Assembly: GCA_910575795.1 (NCBI GenBank)
Contig: CAJTGE010000005.1
Location: 93,379-157,378, forward strand
Source: Clostridiaceae bacterium
Lineage (GTDB): Bacteria; Bacillota; Clostridia; Lachnospirales; Lachnospiraceae
Direction of reading: 5' to 3'
Length of the DNA: 64,000 bases
How positions within the stretch are numbered: the stretch's first letter is position 1; every line of letters begins with the position of its first letter. This document shows positions 8,467 to 17,518 of the stretch, piece by piece. The notes under the pieces are model-generated. The model was not told the origin of the DNA. It did no database searches and worked only from the letters and a program-made list of their open reading frames with translations. Position numbers and translations under genes: made by a program.

Positions 8467-9480
8467 ATGTCAGAAGAGATTATTTTAAAGATCGATCATC
8501 TGAAGCAGTATTTTCCGGTTCATAAAAAGGATGAGAACGGGAACCCTCTTTTCGTGAAGGCAGTGGACGACGTCTCGCTTGATATAAAGCGGGGGGAGGT
8601 GATCGGCCTGGTCGGTGAAAGCGGATCCGGCAAAAGCACGATCGCGTATTCCGTGATCGGGATGTACCGGCCTACGGCGGGGACGCTTCTGTTTAAGGGA
8701 CAGGATCTGAATGCGTCCGGAAAGAGAAGCCTTTCCATGAAAAAGGATATGCAGATCGTGTTTCAGGATCCGGGCTCGTCCATGAACCCGCATCAGACGA
8801 TCAAAGAGATTCTGGAGCTTCCGCTGAAAATCCACGGCATCTGCAGGACAAAGGAGGAGAGGTTTAAAAAGATAAAGGAGCTTCTTGAGATGGTGGAGCT
8901 GCCGGAAAGCTACATGTGGAAGACGCCGGGAGCCATTGGGGGCGGTGAAAAGCAGATGGTGGCGATTGCGAGAGCGCTTGCCTGCGAGCCGGAATTCCTG
9001 ATTCTGGATGAGCCGACCTCCTCCCTGGATGTCTCAATACAGGCCAAGATTATCAATATGCTTCTCCGCATCAGGAAGGAGAGAAACCTTACGTATCTCT
9101 TCATCACCCATGATCTGAGCCTGATGAGGAATATTGCGACCAGGGTTGCCATCCTCTATCTCGGGAAAGTGGCGGAGATTGCGCCGGCGGAAGAATTTTT
9201 CTACCGCCCGGAGCATCCCTATACGCGGATGCTGATTTCGTCCATTCCGGTTGTGTCTGAGGAAGAAGAGGCCCTAAAGCCTGACAAGATCGAGTCCCGG
9301 GGCGAGATTCCGTCTCCGGTGAACATTCCTCCGGGCTGCAGCTTCCATATGCGGTGCCCGTATGCAATGGACATCTGCAGCCGGGAGGATCCGGTGATGT
9401 TTTCTGTGGATGAAATCCATCGCGTGAGATGCCATCTGTGCGAGCAGAATATGGCCGGAAGGGCGGGGCTTACCCCCTGA
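8467..9480 (+). CDS. Dpp/Opp-type ABC transporter ATPase, DppF-like, with altered signature motif
   Basis: A 337-residue ATPase with Walker A GESGSGKST, Walker B FLILDEPTSSLDVS and the cysteine-bearing tail PPGCSFHMRCPYAMDIC. The position of the LSGGQ signature reads AIGGGEKQ, so the usual serine is glycine and the glutamine is glutamate. The partner ATPase has a normal signature, which suggests one weak and one strong ATP site in the heterodimer, as in other asymmetric ABC pairs. The start ATG follows AGGAAGGAGG. Confidence 0.92.
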   Translation: MSEEIILKIDHLKQYFPVHKKDENGNPLFVKAVDDVSLDIKRGEVIGLVGESGSGKSTIAYSVIGMYRPTAGTLLFKGQDLNASGKRSLSMKKDMQIVFQDPGSSMNPHQTIKEILELPLKIHGICRTKEERFKKIKELLEMVELPESYMWKTPGAIGGGEKQMVAIARALACEPEFLILDEPTSSLDVSIQAKIINMLLRIRKERNLTYLFITHDLSLMRNIATRVAILYLGKVAEIAPAEEFFYRPEHPYTRMLISSIPVVSEEEEALKPDKIESRGEIPSPVNIPPGCSFHMRCPYAMDICSREDPVMFSVDEIHRVRCHLCEQNMAGRAGLTP

Positions 9481-9557
9481 CCGCTTTTTGGTATGGCTGC
9501 AGGCAGCGGTTCCGATGGTCCGAACGGTTACGGTTATTGAAATAAAGGAGGCAGAAT

Positions 9558-11603
9558 ATGAGAGTAGCAACAGACATTGGCGGCACATTTACGGATATTG
9601 TATACATTGATGACAGCGGAAAGGTATGTGTGAATAAGAGCCATACGACGCCGCCGAACTTTGAACAGGGTGTGATCGATGTAATCGAAAAGTGCGATAT
9701 TGATTCAAAGGCGGTGAAGGATCTGACGCATGGGACGACGGTCGTGATCAATGCCCTGACGGAGAGGAAGGGGGCCAAGACCGGCCTGATCACCACAAAG
9801 GGCTTCCGCGACATTATCGAGATCGGGCGCGGCAACCGGCCGGACTTATTTAACTTTAATTTTAAGAAGCCGCAGCCCTTTGTGCCCCGGTATCTGAGGC
9901 TGGAAGTGGAGGAGCGGCTGGATTATCAGGGCAATGAGCTGGTTCCCTTAAATGAGGAGGATGTAAGGGCCTGCGCAGAGGCGCTTAAGAAGGAAGGGGT
10001 GGAGGCCATTGCGATCGTGTTCCTTCATTCCTATGTAAACGCCGCGCATGAGAAGCAGGCCAAGGCGCTGGTGGAAGCGCTGTGCCCGGAGATCGCCGTG
10101 ACGGCCTCCTACGAGGTGTCAAGGGAATGGAGAGAATATGAGCGGAGCACAACCGCAGTCCTCAATTCCTATGTAAAGCCCCTGGCAAAAACGTATATTG
10201 ATAAATTATACAATAAGCTGGAGGAAATGGATATCCGCTGCCCGAAGTATATTATGCAGAGCAACGGCGGGACCACGACGTTTGAGGATGCAAAGGAAGT
10301 CCCGATCAACATGGTGGAATCCGGTCCGGTGGCGGGCATCTACGGATCGGCCATGCTGGGCGAAATGCTGGGCGAAGACAAGGTGATTGCCTTTGACATC
10401 GGCGGGACCACCGCGAAATGCTCCCTGGTTGACGGGGGCGAGGTGAAGACCACCACAGAATATAAGATCGAGAAAAACAATGTATTTCCCGGCTATCCCA
10501 TCCGTGTGCCGGTTGTAGATATCGTGGAGATTGGCAATGGCGGCGGCTCGGTGGCCTGGATTGACAAGACGGGTTCGCTGCGCGTGGGCCCGCAGTCGGC
10601 CGGAGCGCTTCCCGGCCCGGTGGCGTACCAGAAGGGCGGCACGGAACCGACCACCACGGACGCCAATCTGGTGGTTGGAAGGCTGTCTCCCGGGAACTTT
10701 GATATGGACGTAGACATGGACAAGGTCAAATCCGCCATTGAGGAAAAGGTGGGGAAAGCCTATGGGATCGACGCGGAGGAAGCCGCGATGGGCATTATCC
10801 GCGTGGCAAATTCGAATATGCTCAACGCCCTGAAGCTGGTATCGGTCCGGAAAGGGTATGACCCCCGCGAGTTTGCGCTGGTGGCCTTCGGCGGCGGCGG
10901 CCCGATGCATGCGGCGGCTCTTGCAAAGGAGCTGAACATTAAAAAGGTGATTATCCCGCTGGCTGCCTCTGTATTTTCCGCATGGGGAATGCTGATGACG
11001 GATCTCCGCTCCGATGATATCCAGACCTACAATGTAAAGCTCACAAAGGACGCGGATCTGGACGCCGTGAATGCGGAGTGGGCAAAGCTGGAGGAAAAGG
11101 CATACGCTGACAACGCGAAGAAGGGCATCGGCAAAGAGGACGTCTATTTCCAGCATTATCTCGACATGCGCTACGAGGGGCAGGATCACACGGTCAAGGT
11201 GCGCGTGCCGAACGACGCGCTCACGGCGGAAAACGTCCGTGAATTCATCGAGTGCTTCCACAGGGAGCATTACCAGAATTATTCGTTCCGCCTGGACGAC
11301 AGCGGGGTGGAGATCGTCAATATGCACCTCGCGTCCTTTGGAAAGATCGAGAAAACTCCGATCAAAGAGCTCGCTCCGCTCCCCTACAGCCTGGAGGAGG
11401 CGGTGAAGGAAGAGCGCCCGGTTATTTTTGAGGAAATCGGAAAGACAGCGACGAAAATCTATGACAGGGACAGGATGTCTGCCGGAATGGAGGTAGAGGG
11501 GCCGTGCATCATCGAGGAGGTCAGCGCCTCGACGGTCGTATATCCGGGCATGAAAGCGTCCATTGACAAATACGGCGATATCATCATCGAAACGGGGGTT
11601 TAG
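9558..11603 (+). CDS. hyuA: Hydantoinase/5-oxoprolinase family protein, subunit A (HyuA-like)
   Basis: A 681-residue protein. It begins RVATDIGGTFTDIVYID, the first phosphate-binding motif of the hydantoinase A/oxoprolinase fold, and has a second one at VIAFDIGGTTAKCSLVDGG. Family members hydrolyse ATP to open a cyclic amide (5-oxoproline, N-methylhydantoin) or, in relatives, to carboxylate acetone or acetophenone. They work with a B subunit, which is the next gene, 3 bases downstream. The separate A and B subunits argue for a bacterial hydantoinase-type enzyme; the exact substrate cannot be read from sequence. Its place behind an ABC importer suggests the imported compound is its substrate. 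Confidence 0.9.
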   Translation: MRVATDIGGTFTDIVYIDDSGKVCVNKSHTTPPNFEQGVIDVIEKCDIDSKAVKDLTHGTTVVINALTERKGAKTGLITTKGFRDIIEIGRGNRPDLFNFNFKKPQPFVPRYLRLEVEERLDYQGNELVPLNEEDVRACAEALKKEGVEAIAIVFLHSYVNAAHEKQAKALVEALCPEIAVTASYEVSREWREYERSTTAVLNSYVKPLAKTYIDKLYNKLEEMDIRCPKYIMQSNGGTTTFEDAKEVPINMVESGPVAGIYGSAMLGEMLGEDKVIAFDIGGTTAKCSLVDGGEVKTTTEYKIEKNNVFPGYPIRVPVVDIVEIGNGGGSVAWIDKTGSLRVGPQSAGALPGPVAYQKGGTEPTTTDANLVVGRLSPGNFDMDVDMDKVKSAIEEKVGKAYGIDAEEAAMGIIRVANSNMLNALKLVSVRKGYDPREFALVAFGGGGPMHAAALAKELNIKKVIIPLAASVFSAWGMLMTDLRSDDIQTYNVKLTKDADLDAVNAEWAKLEEKAYADNAKKGIGKEDVYFQHYLDMRYEGQDHTVKVRVPNDALTAENVREFIECFHREHYQNYSFRLDDSGVEIVNMHLASFGKIEKTPIKELAPLPYSLEEAVKEERPVIFEEIGKTATKIYDRDRMSAGMEVEGPCIIEEVSASTVVYPGMKASIDKYGDIIIETGV

Positions 11604-11606
11604 GAC

Positions 11607-13352
11607 ATGGGAAAGAAGAATGTAGATTTAATCACACTGGATATTATACGCGACTCGCTTCTCGCAATCGGGGAAGAGATGTTTATCGCAGTGGCAAGGA
11701 CATCCAAGAGCCCAATCATTTATGAGTGCCTGGATTTTGCGTCGGGCATCACGGACAAGAACGGACGCCTGCTCACGCAGGGAAACGGCGCCTGCGGCTT
11801 TCTGGGCATGCTGACTTCCCTCGCGCATTCGGTGGTTGAGAAATATGCGAAAACCGGGAATCTCCATGAGGGGGACGTTATTATCTGTAATGATCCGTAC
11901 GGCGGCGGCGGTTCACACCTGCAGGATGTGGGCCTGATTCTCCCGGTGTTTGTAAACAACGAAATCTTTGCCTATTGCGTCAATAAATGCCACTGGTCGG
12001 AGCTGGGCGGCAAGGATCCCGGCTATGCGGTGGATTCGACGGAGATCTACCAGGAAGGGCTGCAGTTTACGTGCCTGAAATTATTTGACCGCGGGCAGAT
12101 AAACGAGACGCTGATTGATATTATCCGCGCCAATGTCCGCCTCCCGGAGATGTCGATCGGCGATATGTGGGCGCAGATATCGGGCCTGCGCACCGGGGAG
12201 AAGCGGATTCACGAGCTGTGCGAGAAATATAACACAGAGATCGTGGATATGGCCATTGACCGCCTGCTGGAGAGCAGCGCCGAATCCTCCAGAAGGCAGG
12301 TGGCGGCCCTGCCGGACGGCGTGTACACGAACGAGGGCTGGATGGATCGGTCGATTAACGGCGGCGGCCCCTTCCATATACAGGTGAAGATCACCATAGA
12401 GGGAGATCAGATGTACTGCGATTTCAGCGGCTGCGCGCCCCAGACGAACGCGCCGATTAACCTAGCGTATGACGGGCTGGTGTCCGCGATCCGCTCCATT
12501 TTCCTGGCGTGTACGGATCCGTCCCAGAATGTCAATGACGGGGTGTTTGAGAATCTCCACGTGACGGCGGACGAGGGAACCATCTTTAACGCGGTCCGTC
12601 CCGCGGCGGTTTCCTGCTATTATGAGTCCATGCAGTTTGCGCAGGATCTGATCTGGCAGGCCATGTCCCGGATTGTGGAAAAGGGAAAGCTGACGGCAGG
12701 CCATTTCCTGACGGTAGGCGCGTATTCCATCTCCGGAACGCATTCGGTGACAGGGGAAACCTTTGTGGATGTCGGCCCCACGCTCGGCGGATGGGGAGCC
12801 GGTTATGACCGCGACGGCGATTCGGCGCAGTTTTGCACCGGGGACGGCGAGACCTATAATATCCCGGCGGAGGTCCTGGAAGCAAAGTTTGGCTACCGGG
12901 TGACGGAATATTCCCTGAATACAACGGATGCGGGTGCCGGGGAGCACCGCGGCGGCTGCGGGATCATCCTTGGGCATGAAGCGCTGAATGACGGTATGAC
13001 GTTTTCGGGGACATACGGAAGGTTCGATTATCCGGCCTGGGGATTTGACGGCGGTATGCCGGGCTCCCCGAACGGGTTTGATTTCATCCGCGCCGACGGG
13101 ACGTATGTGCCGATCCGCGGGACCGGATCCAAGATTCCCATGGAAAAGGGCGATATTGTCCGCATGACGACCGGGGCGGGCGGGGGGTACGGCAACCCGC
13201 TTAAAAGGCCGGCCGGGAAGGTGGCCATGGACGTGAAAAACGGGTATGTAACCCTGGAAGGCGCGAAGAACATTTACGGGGTGATCGTAAATCCGGACAC
13301 GTTTGCCGTGGAAGGGCTTACAGGCGAGAGGGACGCGCTTGGCCATGAGTAA
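11607..13352 (+). CDS. hyuB: Hydantoinase/5-oxoprolinase family protein, subunit B (HyuB-like)
   Basis: A 581-residue partner of the preceding subunit. Family landmarks include SPIIYECLDFASGITD, EGDVIICNDPYGGGGSHLQD, NAPINLAYDG and a C-terminal TTGAGGGYGNPLKR. The B subunit binds metal and substrate in related enzymes. Length is normal for the family. Its last eight bases (ATGAGTAA) contain the start codon of the following cyclophilin gene, so the two are probably translated together. Confidence 0.9.
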   Translation: MGKKNVDLITLDIIRDSLLAIGEEMFIAVARTSKSPIIYECLDFASGITDKNGRLLTQGNGACGFLGMLTSLAHSVVEKYAKTGNLHEGDVIICNDPYGGGGSHLQDVGLILPVFVNNEIFAYCVNKCHWSELGGKDPGYAVDSTEIYQEGLQFTCLKLFDRGQINETLIDIIRANVRLPEMSIGDMWAQISGLRTGEKRIHELCEKYNTEIVDMAIDRLLESSAESSRRQVAALPDGVYTNEGWMDRSINGGGPFHIQVKITIEGDQMYCDFSGCAPQTNAPINLAYDGLVSAIRSIFLACTDPSQNVNDGVFENLHVTADEGTIFNAVRPAAVSCYYESMQFAQDLIWQAMSRIVEKGKLTAGHFLTVGAYSISGTHSVTGETFVDVGPTLGGWGAGYDRDGDSAQFCTGDGETYNIPAEVLEAKFGYRVTEYSLNTTDAGAGEHRGGCGIILGHEALNDGMTFSGTYGRFDYPAWGFDGGMPGSPNGFDFIRADGTYVPIRGTGSKIPMEKGDIVRMTTGAGGGYGNPLKRPAGKVAMDVKNGYVTLEGAKNIYGVIVNPDTFAVEGLTGERDALGHE

Positions 13353-13950
13353 GAAGAACCCGGTTGCAACGATTTTAATGGAAAATGGGGCGAAGATCGT
13401 GATTGAGCTTCTCCCGGAGGCCGCGCCGAATACGGTGAACAGCTTTCTGTATGCCGCGAAGCGGCGCGTATTTGACCATCATGCGATCGAGCGGATCGTC
13501 CCGGACAGTTGGATCGATATGAGCTACACAGGTTTTCGGAAAAAGGAGGGGCAGTACCTGATCCCCTATGAAAGCAGGCTTCACCCGGAGATTACGCCGC
13601 CTGACACAATATTCGGATGCGTGGCGATGGGAGGCTACGGAGAGCTGGGGCAGGCGGGCTGCGAGTTTTTCTTTCCGCTGCGGGACTGCCCGGAGCACAA
13701 GGGGATCTATCCCGTGTTCGGGAAAGTCCTGGAGGGGACGGAGGAAATCCTACGCCTCAAGGATGTAAGGACCAGGCCGGTGGAGGATTTTCCGTACGAT
13801 GTGGCGGTTAATACCCCGGTTGAGCCCCAGGTGATACGGGAAGTTACGGTGGAAACCTTTGGCGAAGCATATCCGGATCCGGTATTTGTGGATATGGATG
13901 CGTCAGGGCTGCCTCTTACGTGGAAGAGATTCAGGGAAGGGAAACTGTGA
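13345..13950 (+). CDS. Divergent cyclophilin-type peptidyl-prolyl isomerase
   Basis: A 201-residue protein starting at the ATG that overlaps the hyuB stop. The fold is suggested by VIELLPEAAPNTVNSFLYAA (cyclophilin N-terminus), ERIVP in place of the usual HRVIP with the catalytic arginine kept, EFFFPL in place of QFFI, and GIYPVFGKVLEGTEEILRL. It has no signal peptide, so it is cytoplasmic. About 35 residues at the C-terminus extend past the core. Its coupling to hydantoinase genes is unusual; it could assist handling of a proline-containing imported peptide or act as a folding helper. Both are guesses. Confidence 0.8.
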   Translation: MSKKNPVATILMENGAKIVIELLPEAAPNTVNSFLYAAKRRVFDHHAIERIVPDSWIDMSYTGFRKKEGQYLIPYESRLHPEITPPDTIFGCVAMGGYGELGQAGCEFFFPLRDCPEHKGIYPVFGKVLEGTEEILRLKDVRTRPVEDFPYDVAVNTPVEPQVIREVTVETFGEAYPDPVFVDMDASGLPLTWKRFREGKL

Positions 13951-14007
13951 CGCCGCAGGCAGAGCGGGCCTGGTACATCATTGCGTAAATTCAAACTATA
14001 GATATGC

Positions 14008-14045
14008 AATCCCCGGTTGTATGCAGATACGATCGGGGATTATTT
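14008..14045 (+). terminator. Hairpin closing the transporter/hydantoinase operon
   Basis: A 15-bp stem (14008-14022 with 14027-14041, two G-T wobbles) and a GCAG loop, 57 bases after the cyclophilin stop. The T tract (TATTT) is short, so termination may be partial. Confidence 0.65.
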
Positions 14046-14061
14046 CGCGGAAAAATTTTAC

Positions 14062-14090
14062 TTGCCGAATACCACATTTTGGAGTAGAAT
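14062..14090 (+). promoter_or_regulatory. Promoter of ireB
   Basis: TTGCCG (14062-14067) and TAGAAT (14085-14090) with a 17-base spacer, directly after the preceding terminator and about 35 bases before the ireB start. Confidence 0.6.
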
Positions 14091-14124
14091 AGAAAAGAAT
14101 AGTTAAAAGGACGTGAATAAGATC

Positions 14125-14385
14125 ATGGGCGATATCAGTAATACACAATATTTTAGGGCGGTACAGGAGAAAAAGCTGGACGTGCGCGAGGTTCTGGAGG
14201 ACGTTTATTTCGCTCTGACTGAAAAGGGGTACAATCCCATCAATCAAATCGTGGGATACATTATGTCCGGAGATCCGACCTACATTACCAGCCATAAGAG
14301 TGCAAGAAGCCTGATCATGAAGGTGGAGCGTGACGAGATTCTGGAAGAACTGATGAAGGTCTATGTCGAGACAAGACTGAAGTGA
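14125..14385 (+). CDS. ireB: IreB family regulatory phosphoprotein
   Basis: An 86-residue protein of the IreB (former DUF965) family. The conserved core EKGYNPINQIVGYIMSGDP and the tail RDEILEELMKVYVE are clear. In Enterococcus IreB is phosphorylated by the PASTA kinase IreK on N-terminal threonines and tunes cephalosporin resistance; Thr is present near the N-terminus here (ISNTQYF). I prefer ATG 14125, which is 13 bases after AGGA; a GTG at 14113 would add four residues but sits against the ribosome site. It heads the conserved ireB-ruvX-DUF1292 order. Confidence 0.92.
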   Translation: MGDISNTQYFRAVQEKKLDVREVLEDVYFALTEKGYNPINQIVGYIMSGDPTYITSHKSARSLIMKVERDEILEELMKVYVETRLK

Positions 14386-14518
14386 GCCAGCAAACCCGCG
14401 CGCGTCCGCTTTGCGGCGCCAGCCCGGTATCAGACAGAAGGGAAAAGGATAAGCGCCGCTGTCCGCAGACAGGATTTGCCGGGCGGCGGCGTAAGAGCTA
14501 TACAGATGGGGAGAAGGC

Positions 14519-14545
14519 AGTTGGCAGTATGCCAGCTTGTTTTTT
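14519..14545 (+). terminator. Intrinsic terminator between ireB and ruvX
   Basis: AGTTGGCA/TGCCAGCT form an 8-bp stem (14519-14526 with 14530-14537) with a GTA loop, followed by TGTTTTTT. It ends only 17 bases before the ruvX start codon, so it would separate ireB from ruvX or act as a leaky attenuator. Confidence 0.65.
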
Positions 14546-14562
14546 AATGGGTAAAATAAGAA

Positions 14563-15054
14563 ATGAAAACAAGAGTATTAGGACTTGATTTTGGTTCAAG
14601 GACCACGGGCGTGGCGGTCAGCGATCCGCTTGGCGTGACGGCCCAGGGCCTGGAGACGATCGTGCGAAAGGATGAGAACAAGCTGCGCCGCACCTGCGCG
14701 CGGATTGAGGAGCTGATTCGGGAATACAAGATTGAAACTATTGTTTTAGGGTATCCTAAAAATATGAATAATACGCTGGGCGAGCGGGTGAAAATGACGG
14801 AGAGCTTCAAGGCCATGTTAGAGCGCCGCACGGGCCTTCCTGTGATCTTATGGGACGAGCGTCTGACAACGGCTGCCGCCGAGGCGGTTCTTAAGGAGAG
14901 CGGCGTGCGCCGCGAGAACCGCAAGGCGGTGATTGATAAAGTGGCGGCCTCCCTGATTCTTCAGGGCTATCTGGATCGGCAGTCTATGCCGGATAAGGAT
15001 CCGGATGAGCGCGGGGGCGCGGATGGAAAGGAAGAATGCGATGAGTCATCTTGA
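14563..15054 (+). CDS. ruvX: Putative pre-16S rRNA nuclease / Holliday junction resolvase YqgF (RuvX)
   Basis: A 163-residue RNase H-like nuclease. The N-terminal [19 protein letters not shown] carries the first catalytic Asp, [15 protein letters not shown] is the second conserved block, and [12 protein letters not shown] plus [13 protein letters not shown] complete the active site. YqgF trims 16S rRNA precursor ends in E. coli; Holliday junction cleavage has also been proposed. The ribosome site is weak because the start is only 17 bases after a terminator. The C-terminal tail is acidic and overlaps the next gene by 14 bases. Confidence 0.93.
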   Translation: MKTRVLGLDFGSRTTGVAVSDPLGVTAQGLETIVRKDENKLRRTCARIEELIREYKIETIVLGYPKNMNNTLGERVKMTESFKAMLERRTGLPVILWDERLTTAAAEAVLKESGVRRENRKAVIDKVAASLILQGYLDRQSMPDKDPDERGGADGKEECDESS

Positions 15055-15346
15055 TGATATGTTAAATGAAGTAAACGATATGGAAAACAGCATTGTGTTA
15101 AAGACAGACGACGGCGAGGAGCTGCGCCTTTATGTGCTGGAACAGACGCAGATCAACGGGGAGAGCTATCTTTTGGCGGCTGATTCAAAGGATGAGGACG
15201 GCGAGTGCTATCTTTTAAGAGATACGTCAGGCCCGGAGGATCCGGAAGCCTCTTATGAATTCGTGGACGAGGACGGGGAGCTGGAATATATGTCGCGGAT
15301 TTTTGAAGAGCTGATGGGCGATCTGGGAGTGGCGATCGAGAAATAA
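15041..15346 (+). CDS. DUF1292 family protein (YrzB-like)
   Basis: A 101-residue acidic protein starting at ATG 15041, inside the end of ruvX, after AAGGAAG. The DUF1292 core is seen in [30 protein letters not shown] and [20 protein letters not shown]. The function is unknown; Bacillus YrzB sits at the same place between the RuvX and MltG-type genes. A second DUF1292 protein occurs at 45969-46406. Confidence 0.88.
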   Translation: MSHLDDMLNEVNDMENSIVLKTDDGEELRLYVLEQTQINGESYLLAADSKDEDGECYLLRDTSGPEDPEASYEFVDEDGELEYMSRIFEELMGDLGVAIEK

Positions 15347-15423
15347 GTATATGAATAAGGCGGCGGGAGGACGACTCCGGAACCGCCGGAAAAAGAACGT
15401 GAAATTCTTAACGGAGGTGCAGA

Positions 15424-17091
15424 TTGAAACAGGAAAACAAACAAAATAAGGTGAAGATCATCCCCCTGGGAGGGCTGGAGCAGATCGGCATGAACATGAC
15501 TGCCTTTGAATATGAAGACAGTATTATTGTCGTGGACTGCGGGCTGGCGTTTCCGGGTGACGACATGCTGGGGATTGATCTGGTGATTCCGGACGTGACC
15601 TATTTAAAAAATAATCTTGATAAGGTAAAGGGCTTTGTGATCACGCACGGACATGAGGATCACATCGGCGCTCTGCCGTATGTGCTCAAGGATGTCCCGG
15701 CGCCGGTTTACGGCACCAAGCTGACCATCGGCCTGATTGAAAACAAATTAAAGGAACACAATATGATGAAGACGGTCCGCCGCAAGGTGGTGCGGCACGG
15801 GCAGTCGATCAACTTAGGGTGTTTCCGCATTGAATTTGTGAAGACAAACCACAGTATCGCCGACGCATCGGCTCTGGCGATCTTTACGCCGGCCGGGATT
15901 ATTGTCCACACAGGCGATTTCAAGATCGATTACACACCGGTATTCGGCGAGCCGGCGGATCTGCAGCGCTTTGCAGAGCTGGGGAAAAAGGGCGTGCTGG
16001 CTCTGATGTGCGACAGCACCAACGCGATCCGGCCGGGATTTACGATGTCGGAACGCACGGTGGGGCGCACGTTTGACTCGATTTTTGCAGAGCATAAGAA
16101 TAACCGCATCATTGTGGCCACGTTTGCCTCGAATGTGGACCGCGTGCAGCAGATCATCAGCTCCGCGTACAAGTACGGCCGCAAGGTCGTGGTGGAAGGC
16201 CGCAGCATGGTGAACGTGATCGGAACGGCCAGCGAGCTGGGCTATATCAACATTCCGGAGAACACGCTGATTGATATTGAGCAGCTTAAGAATTATAATA
16301 AAGAGGACACGGTTCTCATCACGACCGGAAGCCAGGGAGAGTCTATGGCGGCCCTGTCGCGGATGGCGGCGAGCCTCCACAAAAAGGTGTCCATCATGCC
16401 GGGCGACGTGGTGATCCTAAGCTCCACGCCGATTCCGGGCAATGAAAAGGCGGTTTCCAAGGTAATCAACGAGCTCTCCATGCAGGGGGCCGAGGTGATC
16501 ACGCAGGATACGCATGTTTCAGGACATGCCTGCCAGGAGGAGATCAAGCTGATGTACTCCCTGATCCGCCCGAAATTCTCGATTCCGGTTCACGGGGAAT
16601 ACCGCCATCTGATGGCTCAGAAGGGACTGGCTGAGTCCATGGGGATCCCGAAGGAGAATGTCATTATCATGTCCTCAGGCGATGTGGTGGAGATAAACGC
16701 CGACGGCTATAAGGTGACGGATCATGTGCCGGCCGGGGGTATTCTGGTGGACGGCTTAGGGATCGGGGACGTGGGGAATATCGTACTGCGCGACCGCCAG
16801 AACCTGGCCCAGAACGGGATCATTATCGTGGTGCTGACGCTGGAAAAATACAGCAACCAGCTCTTAGCCGGACCGGATATTGTTTCCAGGGGGTTTGTGT
16901 ATGTGCGCGAGTCCGAGGATCTGATGGAGGAAGCGCAGAGAGTTGTGGACGACGCGGTCCAGGGCTGTCTGAAACGGCGTGTGAACGACTGGGGAAAGAT
17001 TAAGAATATTATCCGGGACAGCTTAAGCGATTTTTTGTGGAAAAAGATGAAGAGGAATCCCATGATCCTGCCGATTATCATGGAGGTGTAG
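15424..17091 (+). CDS. rnjA: Ribonuclease J
   Basis: A 555-residue metallo-beta-lactamase/beta-CASP ribonuclease that processes and degrades mRNA and rRNA with 5'-to-3' exonuclease activity. The zinc motif is THGHEDHIGALP, with later ligands in HTGDFKIDYTP and CDSTNA; SGHACQEEIKLMYSLIRPK and PVHGEYRHL are beta-CASP/MBL C-terminal motifs. The start is TTG at 15424 after GGAGGT; the first in-frame ATG would cut into the domain. Compared with the Bacillus cluster, this gene is inserted between the DUF1292 and MltG-like genes. Confidence 0.95.
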   Translation: MKQENKQNKVKIIPLGGLEQIGMNMTAFEYEDSIIVVDCGLAFPGDDMLGIDLVIPDVTYLKNNLDKVKGFVITHGHEDHIGALPYVLKDVPAPVYGTKLTIGLIENKLKEHNMMKTVRRKVVRHGQSINLGCFRIEFVKTNHSIADASALAIFTPAGIIVHTGDFKIDYTPVFGEPADLQRFAELGKKGVLALMCDSTNAIRPGFTMSERTVGRTFDSIFAEHKNNRIIVATFASNVDRVQQIISSAYKYGRKVVVEGRSMVNVIGTASELGYINIPENTLIDIEQLKNYNKEDTVLITTGSQGESMAALSRMAASLHKKVSIMPGDVVILSSTPIPGNEKAVSKVINELSMQGAEVITQDTHVSGHACQEEIKLMYSLIRPKFSIPVHGEYRHLMAQKGLAESMGIPKENVIIMSSGDVVEINADGYKVTDHVPAGGILVDGLGIGDVGNIVLRDRQNLAQNGIIIVVLTLEKYSNQLLAGPDIVSRGFVYVRESEDLMEEAQRVVDDAVQGCLKRRVNDWGKIKNIIRDSLSDFLWKKMKRNPMILPIIMEV

Positions 17092-17097
17092 GCATAT

Positions 17098-17493
17098 ATG
17101 AGCCGTACAACGCGTGACATTAACCGGATTACAACGGCTATTATTGGCATTTCGGCCAGGCTTATCGTGTTTGCCGCTGTGTTTGTGCTGATGTACGAGG
17201 GGGCGACAAAGGGCTATCAGTTTGGCCATGCGATCTTTGCGCCGGAGGCGGTGGACGCAGAGCCGGGTATTGTGAAGGAGATTGTGATCGCAGAGGGGGA
17301 GTCCTTAAGCGATGTGGCAAAGAAGCTTGAAGAGGAAGGTCTGATATCTGACCGCTTTGCCATGATGGTACAGGCAAAGTTTTATGAGTATGAGGTGCGC
17401 CCCGGCGCCTATGAGCTGAGTACATCCATGACTTCAAAGGAGATGCTCAAGCTGATCGACGCGGCGAAGGCAAAGGACGAAGACGGGGAGTAA
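17098..17493 (+). CDS. MltG-like membrane protein lacking the catalytic domain
   Basis: A 131-residue protein with one membrane segment (about residues 15-35) and an external domain IVIAEGESLSDVAKKLEEEGLISD, which matches the LysM-like N-terminal domain of MltG/YceG. MltG proteins run to 330 residues or more and carry a YceG domain with a catalytic Glu; here the gene stops after the first domain, with no remnants downstream. The reading frame is intact and sits where B. subtilis has yrrL (mltG). It cannot cleave glycan by the known mechanism, so a binding or scaffold role is more likely. Confidence 0.8.
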   Translation: MSRTTRDINRITTAIIGISARLIVFAAVFVLMYEGATKGYQFGHAIFAPEAVDAEPGIVKEIVIAEGESLSDVAKKLEEEGLISDRFAMMVQAKFYEYEVRPGAYELSTSMTSKEMLKLIDAAKAKDEDGE

Positions 17494-17518
17494 GCGGCAT
17501 TTACAACACGGAGAGCAT

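Noticed and set aside
10206..11327. 373-residue open frame on the minus strand
   Set aside because: It is a shadow of hyuA; the plus-strand product is a full-length recognised enzyme.
12462..13346. 294-residue open frame on the minus strand
   Set aside because: It is opposite hyuB, with His/Arg-rich, low-complexity content typical of antisense frames.
14382..14588. 68-residue frame between ireB and ruvX
   Set aside because: It runs through the terminator hairpin and into ruvX, has no ribosome site and no family resemblance.
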